Assembly: GCA_025964395.1 (NCBI GenBank) | Contig: JAOPYY010000038.1 | Location: 1-42,523 of the forward strand | DNA length: 42,523 bases | Reading direction: 5' to 3' | Source of the DNA: Actinomycetes bacterium | Lineage (GTDB): Bacteria > Actinomycetota > Thermoleophilia > Gaiellales > Gaiellaceae | In this document: positions 8,007 to 17,595 of the stretch, one piece after another | Layout: the number at the start of each line of letters is the position of its first letter | Numbering within the stretch: position 1 is the first letter of the stretch | Made by a program: the position numbers and the translations under genes | Notes under the pieces: generated by a model | Databases searched by the model: none | What the model was told of the DNA's origin: nothing | Seen by the model: the letters and a program-made list of their open reading frames with translations, nothing else

Positions 8007-9146
8007 CTAGCTCACAGGATGCAGAATGACCTTCGTGTAGCCGTCCACGCGCTGATCGAACTTCTCGTAGGCCTCCGGGGCCTGCGTGAGCGGCAGCTCG
8101 TTCGAGACGACGAAGCTCGGCTGAGCGCGGCCGGCGATGATCAGGTCGCGCAGCTGGCGGTTGTAGCGCTTGACGTTGCACTGCCCGGTCCCAAAGGACA
8201 ATCCCTTCTCGAAGGCCTTACCGATCGCCACGAGCAGCATGCCCTGCTTCGCGTGCTCGTCTGGACCACCGGGATCGGAAGGGACGTAGAGGCCCGGGAT
8301 GCCCAGCCGTCCGGTCGGACGGACGGCCTGGATCAGCGAGTTGAGAACGGCCGCGGGCGCCTCGCCCTCGCCCTCGTGAGCGACCGCTTGGTAGCCGACC
8401 GCATCGACGCCCTTGTCGGCGCCCTCACCGTTCGTCTGCGCCTTGATCTGCTCGACCGGGTCGTCCTGCTCGAAGTTGATCGCGATTGCGCCGATCTGCT
8501 CGGCCTTCGCCAACCGCTCGGGGACGCGGTCGACGACGAAGACGCGAGACGCGCCCCGGATAAATGCGGAGTACGCGGCCATCAGCCCGACGGGGCCGCC
8601 GCCGAACACGGCGACGGTCTCCCCCGGCGAGACGTCGGCGAGCTCGCAGGCGTGGTAGCCAGTAGGGAAGATGTCGGCGAGCATGATGAAGTCGCTCTCG
8701 TGCTCGTTCCCCGGCGGGAGCTTCAGGCAGTTGAAGTCGGCAAAGGGCACACGCAGGTACTCGGCCTGGCCGCCTCTGTACGGGCCCATTGCGACGTAAC
8801 CGTACGCCCCACCAGCGAAGCCGGGATTGACGGTCAGGCAGAAGCCCGTATAGCCGGCGACGCAGTTCTTGCAGAAGCCGCACGCGACGTTGAAGGGCAT
8901 GACCACCCGGTCGCCCTCCTTGATCGACACCACGCCGTCGCCGACCTCCTGAACGATGCCGAGGTTCTCATGGCCGAAGACGATGCCCGGCTCGGCAGCG
9001 GTCCGGCCTTCGTACATATGAAGATCGGAGCCGCAGATCGCAGCCGACGTGATCCTGACGATCACATCGTTCGGGTGCTCGATCCGGGGATCTTCGACCT
9101 GCTCGACGGCGACTTTGAACGGTTCTCTGTAGACGACGGCTTGCAC
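8007..9146 (-). CDS. Zn-dependent alcohol dehydrogenase, glutathione-independent formaldehyde dehydrogenase type
   Basis: MQAVVYREPFKVAVEQVEDPRIEHPNDVIVRITSAAICGSDLHMYEGRT...FGHENLGIVQEVG...CGFCKNCVAGYTGFC; GGGPVGLMAAY cofactor motif. Confidence 0.88.
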   Translation of the reverse strand: MQAVVYREPFKVAVEQVEDPRIEHPNDVIVRITSAAICGSDLHMYEGRTAAEPGIVFGHENLGIVQEVGDGVVSIKEGDRVVMPFNVACGFCKNCVAGYTGFCLTVNPGFAGGAYGYVAMGPYRGGQAEYLRVPFADFNCLKLPPGNEHESDFIMLADIFPTGYHACELADVSPGETVAVFGGGPVGLMAAYSAFIRGASRVFVVDRVPERLAKAEQIGAIAINFEQDDPVEQIKAQTNGEGADKGVDAVGYQAVAHEGEGEAPAAVLNSLIQAVRPTGRLGIPGLYVPSDPGGPDEHAKQGMLLVAIGKAFEKGLSFGTGQCNVKRYNRQLRDLIIAGRAQPSFVVSNELPLTQAPEAYEKFDQRVDGYTKVILHPVS

Positions 9147-9170
9147 GTTCCATCCTCTCCTTCATCGCCC

Positions 9171-9608
9171 TCAGTCTGCTTCGAACGCTCCCGCCCCGGC
9201 CTCTGCAACGACCTGATCCTGGTCGATTGAACCTCCGCTTACACCGATCGCGCCGACCACCTCTCCGCCTCGCTCGAGAGGAATGCCGCCGGCGAAGATG
9301 ATCAGCCGTCCCTGGTTGCTGACGTGAATTCCGAAGAGTGGTTGACCGGGAACGCAGAGCGGGGCGAGGTCTTTGGTCGGCATGTCGAACGCCCGCGCGG
9401 TGTACGCCTTTCCCTTGGCGATGTCGATGCTTCCGAGCCACGCTCCATCCATTCGCTGAAACGCGACGAGGTTATTGCCCTCGTCTACGACCGCGATGTT
9501 CATCGCAACGCCAATCGCTTCTGCTTCTCGCCGAGCATTCGCGATCACGTGGAGCGCCGTATCCAGAGTGACGCCCTTTCTCGTTTTGGTGGGCCTTTCG
9601 GTAGCCAT
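9171..9608 (-). CDS. GlcG/HbpS-like (DUF336) heme-binding family protein
   Basis: VTLDTALHVIANARREAEAIGVAMNIAVVDEGNNLVAFQRMDGAWLGSIDIAKGKAYTARAF...GIPLERGGEVVGAIGVSGG. Confidence 0.85.
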   Translation of the reverse strand: MATERPTKTRKGVTLDTALHVIANARREAEAIGVAMNIAVVDEGNNLVAFQRMDGAWLGSIDIAKGKAYTARAFDMPTKDLAPLCVPGQPLFGIHVSNQGRLIIFAGGIPLERGGEVVGAIGVSGGSIDQDQVVAEAGAGAFEAD

Positions 9609-9709
9609 TCACGGACCTCCAGTGGTAATGGCGAGTGACGCTCGGTCGCCGGTCGAGCGACGGGTCTCCCGACGGCTTCGTCGTCAGGAGCGGGTGTACG
9701 CCCGGTACC

Positions 9710-10036
9710 TCAGGGGGAGCCGATGACCGAGTTCAGGGCCGTACCATTGTCAACCTGGACGACCGTTGCACCGTTAAACACGGAATCAACGACCGTCGGC
9801 CCCTTGCTAACGGTCGCCCCCGGGATCGACGGGATGACGACGGCCGGGACCGACGGAATGTCGAGGGACAGCGGCGCTGCGAAGCCCGGCACGGAGAGGG
9901 AGAAGAGAGCCGGCAGGGAGAATCCCGCGTACGGGCCTGGCGTCGTCGTGGCGCCTGCGCCCGCGATCGGCGCTGCCAGCGCCAGCGCACTCAGAACGGC
10001 AGTCACCGCCGCCACAGATCGTTTCGATGGAAGCAT
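9710..10036 (-). CDS. Small exported protein with NGATVVQVDNG C-terminus
   Basis: MLPSKRSVAAVTAVLSALALAAPIAGAGATTTPG...GPTVVDSVFNGATVVQVDNGTALNSVIGSP. Confidence 0.7.
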   Translation of the reverse strand: MLPSKRSVAAVTAVLSALALAAPIAGAGATTTPGPYAGFSLPALFSLSVPGFAAPLSLDIPSVPAVVIPSIPGATVSKGPTVVDSVFNGATVVQVDNGTALNSVIGSP

Positions 10037-10170
10037 TCCCGTCACTCCTCTCAGGCGCCGCCGCGGACATGCCTGGGCGCGCGTTCGATGTCGCTCTAGC
10101 GATCATCGTCCGCGCGGCGGTTCCGCCCCACTGTCCCACCGACCTGTTGCGGCTGACCCGCGTGACCGAC

Positions 10171-11553
10171 TCAGTCGCGGATGACAGCCTTGGTCCGCAT
10201 CAGGAAATCGGCCAGGTAACCGTCGTGCGGGATGCCCGGCTCGATCCAGTACGTCGGATGGTCTCCGACATAGACGTTGGCGATCGTCGGTTCGGCAACA
10301 AGGCGATCCACAAGGTGCGTGTCGTGGGTGATCGCCGTAAGGACGAGCGTGTCCTTCAACGGCTCGAGGGCGGCCTCCGGCGTCCAGGGGGCGACCCAGA
10401 CGCAGGGAAAGGCCAGCTCGACGCCGGCCTGTTCCGCATCTGGCCGGTCGAGCTCGTGGACGGCGGGACGCAGGACGGCGCTGCCGTCGCCGAGGTCGTC
10501 GACGACGCCGTCGCCACCCAGCCACGGCACGGCGCCGGCGGCCCGCGCCAGCAGGTGCCGCTCGACCGTCTGCGCGTCTGCCAGCGGTAGGACGGGCAGG
10601 ACCGCGTGCTCGTCCTCCGGCGGCAGGCTGGGGATAGCCGCGAGCCGTTCGGCGATTGCTCGTGCGACCGGAGCGGTGTCGCCCTGGACGAACACCGCGG
10701 TCGTGTTCACGCAAGCCCGCCCGCCCTCATGGCTGATCGAGGCGGCGATCACGTCGAGGTGCTCGCGCCAGTCGACGTCGGCGGTCAGCAGAATCTTTGA
10801 GCGTCCCGGCCCCTGCGGCAGCATCGTGGAGTACCCCGCGAACTTCCGCATGACGTCCTCGCCGCCGTATGCCATCGCCAGGTCGGCTCCGCGCAGAATC
10901 TCGTCGGCGGCGTCGTAGCCACACGGGAGGAGCACCACCTGGTCATCGCCGAACCCCGCTGCGCGCAGCGCCGAGATCAGGCGATGCGGGGTGAACGGAT
11001 CGCGCCGGGAGGGCCGAACGGCCACGCGGTAGCCCAACGCCAGTGCCTCGAGCCAGAGCCCGTGAACGCCCGGGTGGTTGCCCGGCGCATGCACCGCGAA
11101 GACGTCGCCCCGCCTGGTCCACACCGCACGACCGGTGCGGGTGAGGGGATCCCGCCAGTGGTTGACGGCCCCGACCGGCCGGGCGTACTGCACGCTGCGG
11201 TAGACCTCAGCGGCGCTCCGGGCGATGGCCTCGCCGGCGGAGCGCACCACGGAGATGGGCATGCCCGAGGCGCGGCTGACGATGAACTGGTGCTGGGCGG
11301 CCGGCACGCCGTCGACGGTCCCCGTGGCGTGCGCCTCGCCGGCGCGCGCGAGGGCCGCCAGGCGCTCGTCGACCCCGAGAGTCTCGGCCTTGTGCAGGGC
11401 GGCCATCGCGCGCGTGACGTACAGCTTCGGCACAAGGCTCAGCTCGGCCAGGGGGTTGCCGGCAACGTCCGTGATCGTCTGCCGTTCGTGGGTGTGGTAG
11501 GCCCCGGTTGGGCCAAGTGCGTCCAGGGCGGGCAGCTCAGCGGTCGTAGACAT
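10171..11553 (-). CDS. Aldehyde dehydrogenase superfamily / acyl-CoA reductase (LuxC-like)
   Basis: GDVFAVHAPGNHPGVHGLWLEALALGYRVAVRPSRRDPFTPHRLI...ISHEGGRACVNTTAVFV (catalytic Cys region). Confidence 0.75.
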   Translation of the reverse strand: MSTTAELPALDALGPTGAYHTHERQTITDVAGNPLAELSLVPKLYVTRAMAALHKAETLGVDERLAALARAGEAHATGTVDGVPAAQHQFIVSRASGMPISVVRSAGEAIARSAAEVYRSVQYARPVGAVNHWRDPLTRTGRAVWTRRGDVFAVHAPGNHPGVHGLWLEALALGYRVAVRPSRRDPFTPHRLISALRAAGFGDDQVVLLPCGYDAADEILRGADLAMAYGGEDVMRKFAGYSTMLPQGPGRSKILLTADVDWREHLDVIAASISHEGGRACVNTTAVFVQGDTAPVARAIAERLAAIPSLPPEDEHAVLPVLPLADAQTVERHLLARAAGAVPWLGGDGVVDDLGDGSAVLRPAVHELDRPDAEQAGVELAFPCVWVAPWTPEAALEPLKDTLVLTAITHDTHLVDRLVAEPTIANVYVGDHPTYWIEPGIPHDGYLADFLMRTKAVIRD

Positions 11554-12644
11554 CAGTACACGCCCTCGATCACGGTCTCGTTGTCGAACTGCTGGACCGG
11601 CGTCACGTCGGCGACCGAGTCGCCGACCTGGCCCTCGAGCGGCGACATCCGGGTCGCCATGTCGCGTTCCAGGTTGTTTGGCAGCAGGAACGACTTGCTC
11701 ACGTGGTTCATCACCACCTGGCCGCGCTCGCCGTTGGGAACCGTGCGCCCGGTGTCGGGCTCGACGACGGAGAACGTGATGTACGGGGACGGCGGGTCGA
11801 AGATGCAGGGATCCTCGTCGGTGAGGCCCAGCCGCTCGGGGGCCCCGCCGAGCACCATCGTGCTTCCGTAGCTTCCGACGATCGTCAGCCCGGGGAAGAT
11901 CTCGGTGCGGTACAGCTGCCGGGTGTCAACGTCCATGTGAGCCCCAGCCCACCCGATCAGCTGCACCTTCTCGCGCACCAGCTCGACGAGGTCGTCGCGG
12001 CGCGCCAGGCGCTCGAGCAGCGGCGGTGTCGTCCAGAGGACGCCGATGTCCTGGGTTTGCAGCACGAACGCCGCCTGGTCGATCAAGTGCTCGGCGTACG
12101 CGTTCGCCTCGTCGGCGTTCCCCGCGGCGATCACCTTCTTCACCCAACGCGGGTCCATGTCGATCGTGAACGGCACGCCGCCCATCGCGGCCGCCTGGCT
12201 CCGCAGTAGCGCACCGGCCATGTGCGGCCCGCTCGGGAGCAGGGCGAGCCAGTTGCGGTTCCTCGGCAATCCCTGCGCCTCCAGGTGAGCAACCTGCCTG
12301 GCGAGCTCGCTGTCCCACCAGTCGCGCAGCATCACGATCCGCTTCGGCGCACCGGTCGTGCCGCCGCTCTCGAACACCCCGATGACCTCGGGATGCGGGC
12401 CGTATCCCTGTGGGATCAGGTCCTGCGCGCGGACGTCTCGCAACTCGTTGGTGACATTCGGAAACAGCGTCAGGTCTTCGAAGCTCTTGACGTCCACGCG
12501 CGGGTCGAACTCCAGGGACGTTGCCCGCTCCAACCAGTAGGGCGAGCCCGTGGTCGGGCTGAAATGCCAGTCCATGGCGGCTCGAATGAACTCATCCGGA
12601 TCGGGATGGCCTGCGGCATCCAGCGCGTGGTGTGCGTCTTGCAA
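11553..12644 (-). CDS. Adenylate-forming acyl ligase (LuxE / phenylacetate-CoA ligase-like)
   Basis: VIGVFESGGTTGAPKRIVMLRDWW phosphate loop; IVGSYGSTMVLGGAPERLG. The ORF extends to 12845 but overlaps the upstream gene; TTG at 12644 after GAGGGTCAGG is the likely start. Confidence 0.65.
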   Translation of the reverse strand: MQDAHHALDAAGHPDPDEFIRAAMDWHFSPTTGSPYWLERATSLEFDPRVDVKSFEDLTLFPNVTNELRDVRAQDLIPQGYGPHPEVIGVFESGGTTGAPKRIVMLRDWWDSELARQVAHLEAQGLPRNRNWLALLPSGPHMAGALLRSQAAAMGGVPFTIDMDPRWVKKVIAAGNADEANAYAEHLIDQAAFVLQTQDIGVLWTTPPLLERLARRDDLVELVREKVQLIGWAGAHMDVDTRQLYRTEIFPGLTIVGSYGSTMVLGGAPERLGLTDEDPCIFDPPSPYITFSVVEPDTGRTVPNGERGQVVMNHVSKSFLLPNNLERDMATRMSPLEGQVGDSVADVTPVQQFDNETVIEGVY

Positions 12645-12652
12645 CCTGACCC

Positions 12653-13144
12653 TCAGAGCCCGAGCTCGCTCAAACCTGGGTGGTCGTCCGGACGGCGACC
12701 CAGCGGCCAGTGGTACTCGCGCTGGGACTCGGCGATCGGCAGGTCGTTGATGCTGGCGAGGCGCAGCCGCATGAGGCCATCGTCGGCGAACTCCCAGTTC
12801 TCGTTGCCGTACGAGCGGTACCAGCTTCCGGAGTCGTCGTGCCACTCAGATGCGAAACGCACCGCGATGCGGTTGCCGGCGACGGCCCAGAGTTCCTTGA
12901 TCAGCCGGTAGTCGAGCTCCCTGGTCCACTTCCGCGCCAAGAATGCGACGATCTCCGCGCGGCCAGTGGCGAACTCCGCACGGTTGCGCCAGCGCGAATC
13001 GACCGAGTACGCGAGCGCGACCTTGGCAGGATCGCGGGTATTCCAGCCGTCCTCCGCGAGTCGCACCTTTTCGAGCGCCGAGTCGTGCGTGAACGGAGGG
13101 AGCGGCGGGCGCTGCTCCAGCACCCGCGCAGTCGTTTCAGCCAT
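12653..13144 (-). CDS. DUF1348 / nuclear transport factor 2-like protein
   Basis: [87 protein letters not shown]. Confidence 0.88.
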   Translation of the reverse strand: MAETTARVLEQRPPLPPFTHDSALEKVRLAEDGWNTRDPAKVALAYSVDSRWRNRAEFATGRAEIVAFLARKWTRELDYRLIKELWAVAGNRIAVRFASEWHDDSGSWYRSYGNENWEFADDGLMRLRLASINDLPIAESQREYHWPLGRRPDDHPGLSELGL

Positions 13145-13308
13145 CGCAAGGTAATGATCGGTGCGCGGACTGCTCCGGTGTACTGGCCCACTGAACCGTT
13201 GCCGCTGACCGTCGTGGTCAGGTCGAACGAGACGAGCGGTCAGTCCGTTCGCTCGCTGCCCCGGCGCAGCATGAAAGGAGCCTCGGCGTCTCTCCACGAC
13301 GAAAGGAG

Positions 13309-14169
13309 GTGGAGATTACGGCGACCCCGGGCACAGACGCAGCCGACGAAGACCGCAAGCTGAAGGCGCGCCAGCGCGAGCTCTGGGCGCTCGGCGACTA
13401 TCACCGGGTCGCGACCGACTTGCTGTGGGAGTTCGGACGCGAGCTCGTGGAGGCCTGCGGGATCTACGCCGGTCAGCGCGTGCTCGACGTCGCCGCGGGC
13501 ACCGGCAACGTGGCCATCCGCGCAGCCGAAAGGGGCGCGCAGGTCGTCGCGTCCGATCTCACGCCGGAGAACTTCGGTGCGGGACGCCACGAGGCGCGCG
13601 CCCACGGGGTGACGCTCGAGTGGGTGGAGGCCGACGCCGAGGCGCTTCCTTTCGACGAGGGCGAGTTCGACGTCGTCACTTCCTCGTCCGGCGCGATCTT
13701 CGCCCCGCATCACCAGACAGTCGCCGATCAGCTGGTGCGGGTTTGTCGTCCGGGCGGGACGATCGGGATGATCGCCATCGCTCCCGCCGGCTTGATGCGC
13801 GACATGTTCGAGATCATCGAACGCCATTCGCCGCCCCTGCCTCCGGACGCGCTGTCGGCGCTGCTGTGGGGCGATGAGGGCCACGTTCGCGAACTCTTCG
13901 GCGACCGGGTGGAGTCGCTCGACATGACCCGCAAGAAGCTCCTGATCGATCGCTTCGCGGAGCCCGCCGACCTCTGTCGTTACATGAAGGCGAACCACCC
14001 ACTCGTCGTGGGGCTCTACAAACACGTCGCCGAAGAACCCTCCCGCGTCGCGACCCTGGACCGAGAGCTGACGCAGGTCGCGACCCGCTGGAACCGTGGC
14101 GGCCAGGACGGCCCGGCGCTCTACGAGTTCGAGTACCTGCTGATCGTGACGCACAAGCGCGATCGCTAG
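13309..14169 (+). CDS. Class I SAM-dependent methyltransferase
   Basis: [39 protein letters not shown]...[38 protein letters not shown]. Confidence 0.9.
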   Translation: MEITATPGTDAADEDRKLKARQRELWALGDYHRVATDLLWEFGRELVEACGIYAGQRVLDVAAGTGNVAIRAAERGAQVVASDLTPENFGAGRHEARAHGVTLEWVEADAEALPFDEGEFDVVTSSSGAIFAPHHQTVADQLVRVCRPGGTIGMIAIAPAGLMRDMFEIIERHSPPLPPDALSALLWGDEGHVRELFGDRVESLDMTRKKLLIDRFAEPADLCRYMKANHPLVVGLYKHVAEEPSRVATLDRELTQVATRWNRGGQDGPALYEFEYLLIVTHKRDR

Positions 14170-14201
14170 CAGCGCGTTTGGGCCAAGATCAGCTTCCGTC
14201 G

Positions 14202-14747
14202 CTATGCAGCGTCGGCGATCTCGAACTGGGCCAGCCGCCGCATCAGCTCGCCGAGTTGGGCGCGGAACTCCAGGTCGACGAGCCCGCCGTCGGCGAAGCA
14301 CTCCGGCGCGTGAGGGACGGCGAGGTCGCAGTCGATGACACGGGCACCTGCGATGCCGAGCACCTTGCGCGTGTCGGCCTGGGCCCAGACACCGCCGAAG
14401 GAGCCGGTGGTCGCGCCGATCACCGCGACCGGCTTGTCGGCGAGGGAGGCAGACCCGCGCGGCCGCGACGCCCAGTCGATCGCGTTCTTCAAGAGGCCGG
14501 GGAGCGAGCCGTTGTACTCCGGCGTGGCGATCAGCAGCATGTCCGCAGCGCTGATCGCCTCCCGCAGGGCTTGCACGGGGGCTGACACGCCGTCGTTGTC
14601 CAAGTCCTGGTCGTAGGGCGGCACCTCACGGAGCCCGTCGAAGAGCTCGAGCTCGGCCCCCTTCGGGAGAAGCTCGCGGGCGGCGTGCAGGAGCTGCGAG
14701 TTGTAGGAGGCGGCCCGAAGGCTGCCGCTGATGCCGAGAACGCGCAC
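14202..14747 (-). CDS. NADPH-dependent FMN reductase
   Basis: GTG start VRVLGISGSLRAASYNSQLLHAARELLP...LLIATPEYNGSLPGLLKNAIDWASRP. Confidence 0.92.
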   Translation of the reverse strand: MRVLGISGSLRAASYNSQLLHAARELLPKGAELELFDGLREVPPYDQDLDNDGVSAPVQALREAISAADMLLIATPEYNGSLPGLLKNAIDWASRPRGSASLADKPVAVIGATTGSFGGVWAQADTRKVLGIAGARVIDCDLAVPHAPECFADGGLVDLEFRAQLGELMRRLAQFEIADAA

Positions 14748-14906
14748 GATTTCGCTATCCCTCCTGGACGACGAGGTCGAGAGCTGCGGATCGAGAACCG
14801 CATATCTGCCCAGGATGGCGAACGACGCCTCTCGCGTCGTCACCGCCACCGCCCAATGTCACGTGCCGACTGCCCGGAAATTCGACTTCCCGCTAGCTGG
14901 AGCGGC

Positions 14907-16175
14907 TCAGCCCGCCGCTGTCCCGACCGTCTCGAGGCCGGACGCCTGCCACGCCGCGATGCCGCCGGTGAGATCCAAGACGGCGGCGAAGCCCTCACGG
15001 AGCAGAAGGCTCGCCGCGATCGCCGACCGGTATCCCTCGGCGCAGTGCACCACGAGCAGGCGGTCGCTCGGCAGCCGGTCGAGACGATGCATGAGCAGCG
15101 CCAGCGGGATGTGGACGCTCGAGCCGATGCGCCGACTGCGCCACTCTGGCTCCGTCCTGACGTCGAGAACGAGCGGCGGCTCGTGCGATTCGAGTTGCGC
15201 GGCGAGTGCCAGTGCGGTGATGCGCCCGACGCCCGCGGCTCGGTCAGGCCGCGAGGCGACCGCCTGCGCGCCGCCGTCGAGGAAGCCCTCGACCGTGACG
15301 CCGATCAGCTCGAGCAGAGCCGCCGCTTCCTGCTCGCATCCGGGGTCCGCGACGATCACGACCGAGCGCTCGCGTTCGAGCACCGTTCCGCACCAGGTCG
15401 CGTAGCTGCTGCTGCCCAGCCCGACGTTGACGGCACCGGCCAGATGCGCGTGCCCGAAGGCGAAGGGGTCGCGCGTATCCACCACGTTGGCTCCACGACG
15501 CTGCAGCTCGAGTACCTCGTCGACCGTCATGGGCCGAACGTCTCGCGCAGCGGCAAACGCATCAGCGGAGGTCAGGCCGTAGACGACCGTGTCGACCACG
15601 CCGCGAACGAACGGCTCGTCGAGCGGCGCGTGACCGTGAAGCAGTCGGTGGTAGACCGGCCCGTAGAGCAGGTCCAGCGCGAGCTCGACATTCGTGCCGG
15701 CTCCGATCTCTCCCGACTCGATCGCGCGCTGCATGATCTCGCGAGCGCGCTGGCGGCGACGGTCGATGAACCGGGTGCGGTACTCCTCGGCGAACCGGTC
15801 GTCCGTCTGCACCTTCGCGAGAATCGCGGCGACCACGCGTCCGTACGGCCGTTCGTTGAGCAGCCGGACCCAGGGCCGGAGCAGCGAGTACAGATCCACG
15901 CGCAACGATCCGCTGCCCGCACTCTCCGGGTGCGCAGCCGTCCAATCGTGATAGATGGCGTCGAGGGCGAGCGACTCCTTCGTCGGCCACCAGCGGTAGA
16001 TCGTCGCCTTGCTGACGCCGGCCCGCAGCGCGATTGCGTCCATGCCGACCGAGTCGAGACCGGACTGCAGCAGGAGCTCTCCTGCCGCGTCGAGGATCGC
16101 CTTGTGAGCCCGTTCGCTGCGCGGCCGTCCGCGGCGTGCAGGCTCGACCGCCTGTTCCGCGCTCACGCCTGCCAT
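14907..16175 (-). CDS. TetR-family HTH regulator fused to two rhodanese domains
   Basis: RRGRPRSERAHKAILDAAGELLLQSGLDSVGMDAIALRAGVSKATIYRWWPTKESL (TetR), then VVDTRDPFAFGHAHLAGAVNVGLGSSSYATWCGTVL and LVLDVRTEPEWRSRRIGSSVHIPL...LLVVHCAEGYRSAIAASLL (rhodanese). Confidence 0.88.
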   Translation of the reverse strand: MAGVSAEQAVEPARRGRPRSERAHKAILDAAGELLLQSGLDSVGMDAIALRAGVSKATIYRWWPTKESLALDAIYHDWTAAHPESAGSGSLRVDLYSLLRPWVRLLNERPYGRVVAAILAKVQTDDRFAEEYRTRFIDRRRQRAREIMQRAIESGEIGAGTNVELALDLLYGPVYHRLLHGHAPLDEPFVRGVVDTVVYGLTSADAFAAARDVRPMTVDEVLELQRRGANVVDTRDPFAFGHAHLAGAVNVGLGSSSYATWCGTVLERERSVVIVADPGCEQEAAALLELIGVTVEGFLDGGAQAVASRPDRAAGVGRITALALAAQLESHEPPLVLDVRTEPEWRSRRIGSSVHIPLALLMHRLDRLPSDRLLVVHCAEGYRSAIAASLLLREGFAAVLDLTGGIAAWQASGLETVGTAAG

Positions 16176-16190
16176 CCGACGCCCGCCATC

Positions 16191-16385
16191 TCAGCGCACG
16201 ATCTCGAGTGCGAGCTGTGCCGAGCATCCTCGCTCGACCAGCTTAGCGATCTGATGCCAGTCGACGAGCCCGGCGAAGATCTCGGCGAGCGTTGGCGAAA
16301 GGCCGAGGCGCCGCAGTTGCTCGGCGCGCCAGGCGTTGACGACGTACTCCTCGCTGTTGCCGTGATCCAGTTCCTCGGCGAGCAT
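16191..16385 (-). CDS. Small conserved hypothetical protein (start uncertain)
   Basis: MLAEELDHGNSEEYVVNAWRAEQLRRLGLSPTLAEIFAGLVDWHQIAKLVERGCSAQLALEIVR; the true start may lie further upstream. Confidence 0.4.
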   Translation of the reverse strand: MLAEELDHGNSEEYVVNAWRAEQLRRLGLSPTLAEIFAGLVDWHQIAKLVERGCSAQLALEIVR

Positions 16386-16862
16386 CGCCAAAGGTTCCAG
16401 CCGCTCCGTACTCCCGAATCGCCTCGAGCGGTCGTGCGGAACCTTCGGCTCGCTGAGGGTCGACCTGATCGCCGCCGGCCGCGATCCGTGTGCAGGGGTG
16501 GCCGCACTTCGCGGATTCCTACCGGCTGCAAACGGAAGCCGCCGGTACCAGCGCAGCAGCGTGTTCGGCACCAGATTCGCAGGCGACCAGCGCAAGGAGC
16601 TCCCCTTGACCACAACCATCGAACTTAAGCGGAGGCCGGCACACGGAGACCTGTTCGCTGGGGCGGTTCGCCCTGTGCGATCAGGCAGGTTCTCATCACC
16701 CGGGCACGCGCTTCGGGTCACCGGAGAGGGTGATCACCTGGCGGCCTGGCGAGACACACCGCGTGACCAACCGGCCGGGCGAGACCGGACGCCCGAACAG
16801 GCCCGGAGGAGCCGGCGGCGCCGTGAACATGACACGCCGCCCAGGTCTCAGAGAGGAGCCAC

Positions 16863-17582
16863 ATGACCAACTATCTCGGCACGCGTCTGCGCGGTAATCC
16901 CGTCGCGTTGTTTTCGCTCATGCTCGTGCTCGCCGGCGGCTTGTATGCCGCCGCGGCCTATGGCGCCAAGCCCCCGCCGAAGCCGAGCACCAAGGCCACC
17001 AAAAAAGCCCAGACGATCCGCGTAGCCGGTCCGGCCGGCCCCCGTGGCGCGACGGGCCCCGTCGGCCCACGTGGCGCGATCGGCCCCGCCGGCCGCGCAG
17101 GCGTCGCAGGTCCCGCAGGTCCTACTGGCTCCGCGGGCCTCGCGGGCGCCGCCGGCTCGGCTGGGCCGGCTGGGATCGCCGGCAGTGCGGCGGTGCAGGT
17201 CCGTGCGTCGAGCACCGGCTCCGTTGCGGCTCCGCACGGCGCGTCGACGAGCGTGCCCCTGAGCGGGGCCTCCTGGACGCAGGCGGCGGGCGACCTCGAC
17301 CTCGTCGTCGGCAGCGTGACGCTGCAGACACCGTCCGCATGCACTGGATCGTTCGGCAACGCCCTCGTCATCAACGTCGACGGCACCGCGACGACGTTCG
17401 CACTCGCGCCGACGACGCCGGCGTCGACCTCCGTCACCTTGCCGATCGCGGTCGCAGGGATCATGGAGCCGGGCGCATCGACCTCGCGCACGGTTTCGGC
17501 TGCGCTCGCCAACAACTGCACGAAGAGCGGAGAAGACTTCACGGTCAGCAACGTGAAGTTGGATGTCGTGAAGTTCACCTAG
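16863..17582 (+). CDS. Membrane-anchored/exported collagen-like (Gly-X-Y) protein
   Basis: Hydrophobic N-terminus, then GPAGPRGATGPVGPRGAIGPAGRAGVAGPAGPTGSAGLAGAAGSAGPAGIAGSAA and a globular C-terminal domain. Confidence 0.8.
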   Translation: MTNYLGTRLRGNPVALFSLMLVLAGGLYAAAAYGAKPPPKPSTKATKKAQTIRVAGPAGPRGATGPVGPRGAIGPAGRAGVAGPAGPTGSAGLAGAAGSAGPAGIAGSAAVQVRASSTGSVAAPHGASTSVPLSGASWTQAAGDLDLVVGSVTLQTPSACTGSFGNALVINVDGTATTFALAPTTPASTSVTLPIAVAGIMEPGASTSRTVSAALANNCTKSGEDFTVSNVKLDVVKFT

Positions 17583-17595
17583 CGGACCTGGGCGC

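Noticed and set aside
14685-16628. 647-aa plus-strand ORF
   Set aside because: Antisense shadow of the TetR-rhodanese gene; Arg/Asp/Ala-biased composition and no recognisable domain.
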